Source: Lepagella muris (GTDB lineage: Bacteria > Bacteroidota > Bacteroidia > Bacteroidales > Muribaculaceae). Taken from it: 64,000 bases of DNA. The position numbers were made by a program, and so were the translations under genes. The notes beneath the pieces are model-generated. The model searched no databases and had not been told where the DNA came from. It worked only from the letters and a program-made list of their open reading frames with translations. The stretch is from the NCBI RefSeq assembly GCF_004793975.1, contig NZ_SRYB01000002.1, positions 186,001 through 250,000 of the forward strand, in the 5' to 3' direction. This document shows positions 6,388-14,877 of the stretch, piece by piece. Every line of letters starts with the position of its first letter. Position 1 is the stretch's first letter.

Positions 6388-7464
6388 ATGGCAAAGAAAC
6401 AAGAAGAAAGAACTATCATACTTGATAATGGAGAGGTTGTTAAAGCTACATTCCCTATTGTTGTATCTGCAAGCCGAAGCACTGACATTCCGGCATTTTA
6501 TTCAGATTGGTTTTTTGAACGTCTAAAGAAAGGTTATTCTGCATGGACTAATCCATTCAATGGGAAGAAAAGTTATGTAGCTTATGAGGATACTCGTTTT
6601 ATAGTTTTTTGGTCGAAAAATCCACGCTCTCTTCTTAATCATATAGATTATTTGAGGGAAAGAGGTATCGGTTGTTATATCCAGTACACTCTTAATGATT
6701 ATGAGGAAGAGAGATTGGAACAAGGGGTACCTTCACTTAAAGAACGTATTGAGACATTCAAACTTCTTGCTAATAAACTTGGCAAAGGTGCAGTAGTATG
6801 GCGTTTTGATCCTCTTATTCTGACAGATAAAATAGACATAGATAAACTTTTGCAAAAAATAGAAAGAATAGGAGACCAACTTCAAGGTTATACTGAGAAA
6901 CTTGTTTTTAGTTTTGCAGATATATTATCATACCGCAAGGTTAAGGCAAATCTTGAGCGTAATCATATTAACTATATTGACTGGTCAAAAGAGCAGATGA
7001 TGGATTTTTCACAAAGACTTGTTTCTATGAATAAAGCAAAAGGTTGGAATTATATTCTTGCTACATGTGGAGAAGTCGCTGATTTAGATGGTGTGGAACA
7101 TAATCATTGTGTGGATGATCGTCTTATGGTACGCTTTGGTTATAAATCTAATGAACTGATGAATTTCCTTGGAGTGGAAATTATAAATCCTACGTATAAT
7201 TTATTTGCAGAATCTGATATGGATGAGATCCCACAAGATGCTATTTGTTTGGGGAATAATCAGTTCGCAGTCATTAATAAAAATAATAAGGATAAAGGAC
7301 AGCGTGCTGCATGTGGTTGTATGAAAAGCAAAGATATCGGAGAATATAACACGTGCCCACATTTGTGTGAGTATTGTTATGCAAATGCAAGTAAGGAATT
7401 GGCTATAGCCAATTGGCGGAGACATCAATTAAATACTAATAATGACACAATAACCGGGAAATAA
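6388..7464 (+). CDS. DUF1848 family protein with C-terminal Cys cluster
   Basis: A 358-residue member of the DUF1848 family. The family signature is near the N-terminus (SASRSTDIPAFYSDWFFERL, about 27-46), then WTNPFNGKK, a VFWSKNP box and VVWRFDPLIL. The C-terminus carries CGCMKSKDIGEYNTCPHLC and EYCYANAS: cysteines 309, 311, 323, 327 and 330. The last three form CX3CX2C, the spacing used by radical-SAM enzymes to hold a 4Fe-4S cluster, although its C-terminal placement is not the usual radical-SAM layout. The function of the family is unknown; an iron-sulfur enzyme acting on nucleic acid is a guess. It starts 68 bp after the reverse transcriptase and ends 1 bp before the helicase gene, so it belongs to that operon. 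Confidence 0.85.
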   Translation: MAKKQEERTIILDNGEVVKATFPIVVSASRSTDIPAFYSDWFFERLKKGYSAWTNPFNGKKSYVAYEDTRFIVFWSKNPRSLLNHIDYLRERGIGCYIQYTLNDYEEERLEQGVPSLKERIETFKLLANKLGKGAVVWRFDPLILTDKIDIDKLLQKIERIGDQLQGYTEKLVFSFADILSYRKVKANLERNHINYIDWSKEQMMDFSQRLVSMNKAKGWNYILATCGEVADLDGVEHNHCVDDRLMVRFGYKSNELMNFLGVEIINPTYNLFAESDMDEIPQDAICLGNNQFAVINKNNKDKGQRAACGCMKSKDIGEYNTCPHLCEYCYANASKELAIANWRRHQLNTNNDTITGK

Positions 7465-7465
7465 A

Positions 7466-10400
7466 ATGTATAGAGACGAGATTGGAAGATATATGCCACT
7501 CACAATAGAGAACATAATTCATACGGCAGAAGAAGATATTCCTGAACGTTTCCGTTTTAAGCCGTGGGCATATTGTGATGATTTTGGTCGGAATTTGAAA
7601 CATGGAACCGCTATACTTGAAACCGAAGAATTATGTTCTGCATATATGGCTGCCTATGGTAGAATGCATAGACATAAACTCAATTACGCATTAGATAAAT
7701 CTCATGATAAAGGTAAATTTCCTTATAATGAGGTGATTAATGGAGTGGAAATATTTGATTGGGGGTGCGGACAGGGAATCGGCTCATTAGCTGTTATTGA
7801 AAATTTAAAAAGAGAGGGATTGTTGTCTTGTCTGAAAAAAATAACGTTAGAAGAGCCATCAGATATAGCCCGTAGAAGAGCTGTCTTGCATGTTAAGCAA
7901 GCACTTGGCATCAATTCTCACATATTGATAGAAGAGCATTCTGAATATTTACCTTCAGATAGTTCCTCTGATAATACGATACAAAGTATTAAGGTGGAAC
8001 AGCCGTGTGCTATTCATATATTCTCTAATATCCTTGATATAGAATCTGTCAGTCTTAAAGGTGTATCAAAATTGATCACTTCGTCAGGAGATAGACATAT
8101 TGTGCTTTGTATTGGTCCGGCAAATCTTAATGAAAGTAGAATAAATGCTTTTAAAAATTATTTCAAGGATAAAGATATACAAGTATTTGCCGATTTTAGG
8201 GAAACAAATTTTGGAAAACATCCCAATGGACGTGATTATGGTTGTTTAATTAAGGGTTTTACGTTCTCATTAAAGTCGGCTGAAAGCGTATTACATAAAT
8301 ACAAATTTTTTGCCCCTATACAGATGTTTGCTTGTTATGCCGAAACAATGCCAGACTCAAAGTTTAGGGATATAAAAAATGGTGCTTTTGAGATAATGGC
8401 TCCATTTGATATGACTGTACGAAAAGAATTGAATCCAATTTTTGCACTTATCAGTAACCTCATATCAAGAGGCATACCAACGTATGCAAGTGAATATGTT
8501 AGTTCTGCTCTGTTACATCAAGAAACGGCAAAAAGGGAAATATCATTAAAGGTGATAGCTCAAATCCAAAAGACTATCATAGAAGCTATGATAACTGGAC
8601 GGCTTAGCATACAATCCTCAGCATGGAATATTTTGATTATAGAAGATGTAACGGATGTAGCTAATTTGGCAATCAATGATTTTGTGGAGATATATAATAA
8701 TCTCATTGCAATGACAGATGGCTATAGTGATATGTTATTGCCTCAAATAAATCTTAGCGCAGCCCCTTCTCTCAATACAAATGACATATTTGATATGGTC
8801 ATTGATATATCGGCAGATAAATATGCCGATTATGAACATGTGGCTTTTTCAAAATATAAGGTTAAGAATGATTGCTATTTTATTGTCCGTTCTTCTAAAT
8901 CGGTTTACGAATCACGTATGCTTTATACAACAGAGCGTATTAAATATAAACCGTTTGTAGCGAAAAATTCAAGTGGTAAATACATTGTAAACGAAGAAAT
9001 AACATCACATCTCAGATATTTTCTCAAACTTATTTTTCAAAAAGAGGATTTCCGTCCCGGACAATTACCAATTCTAAATAGAGCATTAGGATTGAAAAGT
9101 GTGATTGGTCTTTTGCCAACTGGCGGTGGTAAATCCTTGACTTATCAGTTGGCTGCAATGCTTCAGCCTGGAGTGACATTGGTGGTTGATCCATTAAAGG
9201 GTTTGATGAAAGACCAATACGATGGATTGCTTAAAATAGGTATTGATTGCATTTCTTATATTAATGGCGATATCACAATTAATAAAGAAGAGGCACACAA
9301 ACGAGAGCAAGCTCTTACCGGATCTCAAATACAAATCATGTTTCTCTCTCCAGAACGTCTAAGTATTTATCGTTTTCGAAAAGTATTGCGTTCTATGAGA
9401 GAATCCGGAGTTTATTTCTCTTATGGAGTAATTGATGAGGTGCATTGTGTTTCAGAATGGGGTCATGACTTCCGGTTGGCATATCTTCATTTAGGCCGTA
9501 ATCTGTATAACTATGTTTTGCCTAAAGAAGTTGAGGGTGCAGATAACCATATATCTTTATTTGGTTTGACGGCGACAGCTTCATTTGACGTTTTGGCGGA
9601 TGTAGAACGAGAACTTTCCGGTGCCAATTCTTATTCATTAGAAGATGATGCTACGGTCAGATATGAAAATACCAACAGATTGGAATTGCAATATAATGTT
9701 TATCATGTAGATGCGACTAATGCAGGAGATGAGTGGGGAGTTTCAGACATTAAGGAGGAAATACTTCCTCAGGTAATAAATGAAGCAACGAATCTTTTAG
9801 AGAAAATACAGGATGAAAGTTCCATCAACTTCATAAAAGAAAGTTTTTTGGTGCGAGAAAATATCACAGATAAAGAAATAAGCGATGCAATACGGACATC
9901 TGATATAAAAATAGATGTGGAGAAGAATTGGGTGGATTCTTCAAATACAGAAATGGCAGGTATTGTTTTTTGTCCACGTGCTGAAAATTGTAGTGGGGGA
10001 GTTCCTCATGTTGCAGAAAACCTTTCAAGAAAAGGTATGCGATTTATAACACAATATAAAGGTGGTGATAATGTAAAAAATCAAGATGTTTTTCTTAATG
10101 GAGAAGCCAATCTTATGGTGGCGACGAAGGCTTTTGGAATGGGCATAGACAAGTCTAATGTTAGAATGACATTCCACATGAATTATTCCGGGTCTTTGGA
10201 GTCATTTGTTCAAGAGGCTGGACGAGCGGGACGTGATAGGAAAATGGCTTTGGCGACAATACTGTATTCTTCAAAAAAGTTTCCCTATCAAAATATAAAG
10301 ACTCGTCAAATACAAAATTTTTCTGCAGACTATATTGCAAATAAATTTTTCTATGATAGTAATTTCCTTGGAGAAAACTTTGAATTATTTATTATGGAAA

Positions 10401-11596
10401 AATTAATAACGTATCATCCGATATTGATAAGTAACGAAGAGTTTGGAAATATTGAAGTGCCTATTATTAAGAATGAAAATGGAATTACTAAATTTATTGA
10501 CAAATATCCAAATGGAAAGATTCTGACATATTATATATCGTATAAAGAAGATTCAGCCTTATTGGAATATTATAATAATCAACTAAAACAAAATAATTTA
10601 CCAATATTTTTAACGGAGAAACAAAAAAAAGAAGATAATAGATATAGAAGAAAATATGGATACGGGTATGCAGATTACAAAAATGCCATTCAAAAGGCAA
10701 TATATCGGATGTGTATTATTGGACTGATAGATGATTTTACGGAGGATTATGCTAAAAAAGAATTCCGTATCACAACAATTTGTCAGGAAGAGTCGCGCTA
10801 TAATGAATATCTAAGTTATTATTATAGTAAATACTATTCTAAAGATAAAGTAGAAACGATGATTGAAGAAGTCAAAGAGATGGCGCAGACCGATGGTGTC
10901 ATTATGGCCTGCCTGAAACATCTGACTTCATTTATATACAGAAGTATTGCAGATAAGAGAGCCAGAGGTATTTTGGATATGGAACAATTCTGTAATACTG
11001 CAATTACATCAAAAAAAGATTGGAAAGAAACAAATGAGGATTTAAAAGACTTCATATATTACTACTTTAATTCAAAATATGCCAGAGAAGGATTCGTCAC
11101 TTATGATGCAAGTGTAAACATGGAAGTGCCTTATTCTCTCAAGGATGATACAGATGTCAATAAACATTTAGAAGCGGAAATATCAAGTTTTGACTTGGTT
11201 AGAAAATATATGAGAGTAGTTGATGCAGACATTGTGAACAATGATTCTCAAAAGGACAATGTGAAGCATCTTCAGGGTGCAGTGCGATTAATTCGTAGGG
11301 CTGCTCCTAAGAATCCGGTTCTTAATTTGCTTAATATTTTCTGCATACTGTTCCTTGGGCAGCAAGAGAATGAGATGTTGGAGGAGGAAATATGTAATGA
11401 CTATGAAGAGGTCTTAGCATATTATTCAAATAATGGAAATTTGAAATTACTTGATGAATATGCGGATTTGCTTGTAGCTCATGCAGCTATTGATGAGTCA
11501 AAAAAGGATTATCTTCAGAAATTACATACATATATACAGTTGAGAAAACATTTGAATAGCTTGAATAATATAATTTCTAAATATACAAGAAGATGA
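7466..11596 (+). CDS. Methyltransferase-like / RecQ-type helicase fusion
   Basis: A 1,376-residue protein. The N-terminal part has a class I SAM-binding motif (FDWGCGQGIGS, around residues 97-107) followed by a LEEPSDIARRRAVLHV segment, as in Rossmann methyltransferases. Residues about 525-930 are a superfamily 2 RecQ-like helicase: FRPGQLPILNRALG, Walker A PTGGGKSLTYQ (about 552), VIDEVHCVSEWGHDF (DEVH at 657-660), GLTATAS (about 700), then TKAFGMGIDKSNVRMTFH and QEAGRAGRDRK. The C-terminal 450 residues are not recognised and lack a clear HRDC domain. It probably unwinds DNA with ATP. It starts 1 bp after the DUF1848 gene, and its stop overlaps the next start (ATGA), so the genes are translationally coupled. 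RecQ is normally about 600 residues, so this fusion is unusual. Confidence 0.88.
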   Translation: MYRDEIGRYMPLTIENIIHTAEEDIPERFRFKPWAYCDDFGRNLKHGTAILETEELCSAYMAAYGRMHRHKLNYALDKSHDKGKFPYNEVINGVEIFDWGCGQGIGSLAVIENLKREGLLSCLKKITLEEPSDIARRRAVLHVKQALGINSHILIEEHSEYLPSDSSSDNTIQSIKVEQPCAIHIFSNILDIESVSLKGVSKLITSSGDRHIVLCIGPANLNESRINAFKNYFKDKDIQVFADFRETNFGKHPNGRDYGCLIKGFTFSLKSAESVLHKYKFFAPIQMFACYAETMPDSKFRDIKNGAFEIMAPFDMTVRKELNPIFALISNLISRGIPTYASEYVSSALLHQETAKREISLKVIAQIQKTIIEAMITGRLSIQSSAWNILIIEDVTDVANLAINDFVEIYNNLIAMTDGYSDMLLPQINLSAAPSLNTNDIFDMVIDISADKYADYEHVAFSKYKVKNDCYFIVRSSKSVYESRMLYTTERIKYKPFVAKNSSGKYIVNEEITSHLRYFLKLIFQKEDFRPGQLPILNRALGLKSVIGLLPTGGGKSLTYQLAAMLQPGVTLVVDPLKGLMKDQYDGLLKIGIDCISYINGDITINKEEAHKREQALTGSQIQIMFLSPERLSIYRFRKVLRSMRESGVYFSYGVIDEVHCVSEWGHDFRLAYLHLGRNLYNYVLPKEVEGADNHISLFGLTATASFDVLADVERELSGANSYSLEDDATVRYENTNRLELQYNVYHVDATNAGDEWGVSDIKEEILPQVINEATNLLEKIQDESSINFIKESFLVRENITDKEISDAIRTSDIKIDVEKNWVDSSNTEMAGIVFCPRAENCSGGVPHVAENLSRKGMRFITQYKGGDNVKNQDVFLNGEANLMVATKAFGMGIDKSNVRMTFHMNYSGSLESFVQEAGRAGRDRKMALATILYSSKKFPYQNIKTRQIQNFSADYIANKFFYDSNFLGENFELFIMEKLITYHPILISNEEFGNIEVPIIKNENGITKFIDKYPNGKILTYYISYKEDSALLEYYNNQLKQNNLPIFLTEKQKKEDNRYRRKYGYGYADYKNAIQKAIYRMCIIGLIDDFTEDYAKKEFRITTICQEESRYNEYLSYYYSKYYSKDKVETMIEEVKEMAQTDGVIMACLKHLTSFIYRSIADKRARGILDMEQFCNTAITSKKDWKETNEDLKDFIYYYFNSKYAREGFVTYDASVNMEVPYSLKDDTDVNKHLEAEISSFDLVRKYMRVVDADIVNNDSQKDNVKHLQGAVRLIRRAAPKNPVLNLLNIFCILFLGQQENEMLEEEICNDYEEVLAYYSNNGNLKLLDEYADLLVAHAAIDESKKDYLQKLHTYIQLRKHLNSLNNIISKYTRR

Positions 11597-12000
11597 TTGA
11601 TGAAAAGATAAACCAAACATTATCAGAGCTGGAGAATAGTCTTAGAAACATTGATTCGGCTCGCCAGCAGGTGGAAAATACGGTCAATTCATATAGTGGT
11701 CTTAAAGTAGCAACATCCGACTATGTAAGGAGCCTTTCTTCCATAAATGATAATTTGCAGGAACTTGTAACTGCGATTGATAAAGATTATCGTAGTAAAG
11801 CTGAATCATTTGACAAAGATCGGAAAAATATTTCAGAGTCATGTCAAGCAACAATTTCCGCTATCAATAAATCAGTGGAAGATATAACAAATAAAGTATC
11901 TTCAAACATTGATAAAATACATAGAAAGTTTACGTATCTTTTGATATGTAATTTCATACTATTTGTCACAATGATTATACTTTATTTCTTATCGAAGTAG
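11593..12000 (+). CDS. Coiled-coil protein with C-terminal membrane anchor
   Basis: A 135-residue protein whose ATG overlaps the helicase stop (ATGA). Residues 1-110 are polar and heptad-like (QTLSELENSLRNIDSARQQV, then VEDITNKVSSNIDKIHRKF), predicting a long coiled coil. The last 25 residues are a single transmembrane helix (YLLICNFILFVTMIILYFL) followed by SK. The topology suggests a tail-anchored inner-membrane protein with the coiled coil in the cytoplasm. No family is recognised. Coupling to the helicase gene implies a shared role, such as membrane effector or anchor of the system; that role is inference. Confidence 0.8.
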   Translation: MIDEKINQTLSELENSLRNIDSARQQVENTVNSYSGLKVATSDYVRSLSSINDNLQELVTAIDKDYRSKAESFDKDRKNISESCQATISAINKSVEDITNKVSSNIDKIHRKFTYLLICNFILFVTMIILYFLSK

Positions 12001-12122
12001 GAGAAAAGAGTCATTCAGATGTACTTCATTCAGAAATAAACACATCTTTAATAGGTTGATGTCTGGTAATTTTGTGTTAAGCAAGATTACACAGACTCAA
12101 TCTTTTTTTGATAAAACAATAG

Positions 12123-13064
12123 ATGAAAATGGGAGATACAAGCGGTTTATATTGTTGCTTTGAGGCAGCAAAAGAATATTTTGCTCAAAAGGATTATCTT
12201 AATGCTGCGATTGAGGCACATTGGTGTAGGATGTATTGTAAGTATGGTGAACCTTATGGTATTGGTGATATAACAGCGTATGAAAAGATTGCGTCTAAAA
12301 TTTATTTTGACTCGATTAAGAAACTCGGTTCATTCCAACTTTCGAAGTCAATGTTTATTATGGGTTCGCAATGTGAAAAGTCACTGTGGCTTTATCGAAA
12401 TAAGTACAAGGAGCGTAAATTGTCAGTTGATACTTAAAAGAAATTTGATAGAGGGCATTTGATTGGCGAACTGGCTCAACATCTTTTTCCAGGAGGTGTT
12501 GATGCTTCACATATTTTGCGAGGAGAATGTTTTGTTGATAAATTTAAGATGTCGCTACCATTCAATCTGAAACAACATAGTTGGATTGAAAACACTAAGG
12601 TTGCCATAAAGAACAATCTTCCTATATATGAGGCAGCTTTTGTGTTTGAGGATGTTTTTGCAGCTGTTGATATATTGACATATACAGATAACGGTTTTGT
12701 TGCATACGAAGTAAAAAGTTCTACAGATATAACAGACACATTTATTTTAGACAATGCTCTGCAATATTATGTTATCAGTAATAATCTGAAACTCTCTGAT
12801 TTTGTGTTGATATATCTTAATAAGGATTATATCGCAGAATTAAATATTCCTTTAGATCAACTTACTATTGATAATTGTGACATAACTAAACTATTTGTTA
12901 AGGAATCAGTCCTTGATAAAATACTGCCTATACAGTACAAAGTGAAATCAGATATAGTTAGATTTAAGAATATACAAAAGGTTGGGGAGCCAAAAATTAA
13001 ACGAGGAGACCATTGTTCTATTCCATACGAATGTGCTTTTATTGATTATTGCTCAAGATATTAG
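12123..13064 (+). pseudogene. DUF2779 Cas4-like nuclease gene interrupted by an in-frame stop
   Basis: Two open segments in the same frame are separated by TAA at 12435-12437. The first (104 codons) ends SKSMFIMGSQCEKSLWLYRN then KYKERKLSVDT; after the stop the frame continues KKFDRGHLIGELAQHLFPGG without any shift. Joined, they match the N-terminal half of DUF2779. A Cas4/RecB-like PD-(D/E)XK core is present: EAAF, AAVDILTYTDNGFVAYEVKS and a later ALQYY. Four cysteines (one in SQCEKSLW, three in HCSIPYECAFIDYC) could bind an iron-sulfur cluster. Typical DUF2779 proteins extend further, so the C-terminus also looks short. The first 70 residues are an extra TPR-like helical part. It may be dead, or the second segment may be translated from TTG 12459. 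Confidence 0.7.
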
Positions 13065-13096
13065 GCTAATCTATTAACTTAGGATATAGGTTAAAG

Positions 13097-13228
13097 TTAT
13101 AGCTGATTCCATAGTGTATCTAAGGAATATGTTTTGCCATCTTTGGCTTCTTTTATGGAACGTGCTATGCCCGACAGAATTTGATCTTCTGTTTCTGATA
13201 TGGTGGTGGATAAATTTTGTGGTAACAT
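13097..13228 (-). CDS. Small 43-residue protein (possible antitoxin-like)
   Basis: The frame runs from ATG 13226-13228 to TAA 13097-13099. The product starts MLPQNLSTTISETEDQILSG and ends AKDGKTYSLDTLWNQL. The closing LDxLWxxL pattern resembles the C-terminal helix of small addiction-module proteins, but the match is too short to assign. It sits between the Cas4-like pseudogene and the DUF1016 gene, in the orientation of the latter, 69 bp downstream of its stop. Real but unassigned is the best reading. Confidence 0.35.
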   Translation of the reverse strand: MLPQNLSTTISETEDQILSGIARSIKEAKDGKTYSLDTLWNQL

Positions 13229-13297
13229 AAAGATTAATTATGGTGAAAATCTATGCCGTTGGTTCTATTTTTCTTTGAGTTGCTTATATAAAATATA

Positions 13298-14422
13298 TTA
13301 TTCTTCAACGTTTCTGTGCTTTAAATAAAAGATTTCTTTTTGACGTTCTATTTCAGCTCGCAATTGTTCAGTTGTCGGCATATATAACATATATTTTGAC
13401 GCAAATAAACGGTCATTATCATGCAATACCGAAAAACGTGCAATGTCCTCATCTGTTTCTGAGCATAATACGATACCAATCGTCGGATTATCACCTTCGG
13501 TGCGCTTTAGCTCATCATACATACGTACATACATATCCATCTGCCCCACATCTTGATGCGTAATTATTGATGTTTTAAGGTCTATCAATATAAATGATTT
13601 AAGGAAATAATTGTAAAAGACAAGGTCTATATAATAATCTTTCTTCTCTGTATGAATATGCTGCTGACGGGCAACAAAAGCAAAACCTTTACCCATTTCC
13701 AACAAGAACTTTTCAAGGTTGTTGATTATTGACTGCTCCAATTCAGATTCTTGGAAAGAATTGTCGGCTGTGAATCCAAGAAACTCGCCGATAACAGGAT
13801 TCTTTATAAACTCTGTGGGGTCAGTGCTTTGTAGCGGTGCTGTAAGTTGCAGCATTTCCTGCTCTACAAGATTTTTCCTTTGAGAAGCAAGCAAACGAAA
13901 GTAATATTGCGAACTTATGTTTCGTTGAAGTGTACGCACGCTCCAACCTTGTGTAATAGCTTCTTGCTCATACCATGAGCGTGCATCTTTGTTAAATTCT
14001 TGAATTAGTGTGCGATAATGTGACCACGAAAGCAATATTGAAGATTTTCCACACACTGTGTGGAAAATCTCTGGAAACATTTCGTAAAACTTCGCGTATG
14101 CATAAAGGCTTGTCTTATTAAAGCCTTTACCATAAGCATCGGTAAGCCGCTTAGCAAGACCGGTTATGATGTCCATTCCATAATTGGAAGCTCTGTCTTT
14201 TAATTTTAATTCTTGTTCCGCAATAAGTTTCCCGAGCATCCAATTGCGACGAACAAGGGCTTCGTTAATCTGTCGATATGCTGTATCACGAGCCTCTGTA
14301 ATTATGTCAGAAGCTTGTGTGTACATTTTATCAAAGTCAAAAACAAAAGAATCGTTAGTCTTTATAGAGACTTCTGTTCTACCATTAAATATTGATTTCA
14401 TAACCAAGTTTTTTGAATACAT
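13298..14422 (-). CDS. DUF1016 (YhcG-type) PDDEXK nuclease family protein
   Basis: A 374-residue protein matching the DUF1016 family. The N-terminal helical domain includes YRQINEALVRRNWMLGKLIA and YGMDIITGLAKRL; the LSWSHYRTLI motif and WSVRTLQRNI follow. The C-terminal half is the PDDEXK-like nuclease domain with DYYIDLVFYNYFLKSFILID and the DLKTS motif, which gives the D-(E/D)xK-type catalytic set. Family members occur near restriction and other defence genes and are predicted nucleases. The start at 14422 gives MYSKNLVMKSIF; an internal Met at 14401 is also possible. It converges on the reverse transcriptase cassette and is probably a separate accessory gene. Confidence 0.88.
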   Translation of the reverse strand: MYSKNLVMKSIFNGRTEVSIKTNDSFVFDFDKMYTQASDIITEARDTAYRQINEALVRRNWMLGKLIAEQELKLKDRASNYGMDIITGLAKRLTDAYGKGFNKTSLYAYAKFYEMFPEIFHTVCGKSSILLSWSHYRTLIQEFNKDARSWYEQEAITQGWSVRTLQRNISSQYYFRLLASQRKNLVEQEMLQLTAPLQSTDPTEFIKNPVIGEFLGFTADNSFQESELEQSIINNLEKFLLEMGKGFAFVARQQHIHTEKKDYYIDLVFYNYFLKSFILIDLKTSIITHQDVGQMDMYVRMYDELKRTEGDNPTIGIVLCSETDEDIARFSVLHDNDRLFASKYMLYMPTTEQLRAEIERQKEIFYLKHRNVEE

Positions 14423-14877
14423 TAAGGACTGTTTTACCGATCTATACTTCTTGACGCAGTATGTCGGAAAGGTTTATGCTTGCTTGGATTTATTGTGACA
14501 AGCAAAGCATCATACGCTTTCCATAGCATCCTTCCATCAGAAGATTATCCTTTTATATTAGTCGCTTCTTTTGCCATATTCAATCAGTATTACCGCAATT
14601 GATGAGCAGATGGGAATCTACATTAAAAAGTCTGTAATCCTTTATTTTGAGATTCCATATCCCTTTATTTGCGTGATGATTGCAAATGTTTGACATATAG
14701 TGCAAAATTACCCATTATTATTTAATACGCAAAAAATTGAATGATGTTTTTTGGGACGTAGGTTGAGTGGATGTTGTGAGTGGTCGGGTCGGGTGGGGTA
14801 GAACAAATGCAAGAATGGGGGCGTTATATATACGTGCGGCGATATAGCCGTAGATTCCCAATAAAATTATATGACTG
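14423..14877. other. Intergenic region without a recognised gene
   Basis: This 455-bp gap divides the divergent DUF1016 and ion-channel genes. It is AT-rich to about 14,740, then changes to a G/T-rich stretch (GGTCGGGTCGGGTGGGG near 14,782-14,800). A minus-strand open frame overlapping the channel start has low-complexity, unlikely composition. No RNA, terminator or repeat stands out; promoters for both neighbours are presumed here. Confidence 0.5.
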
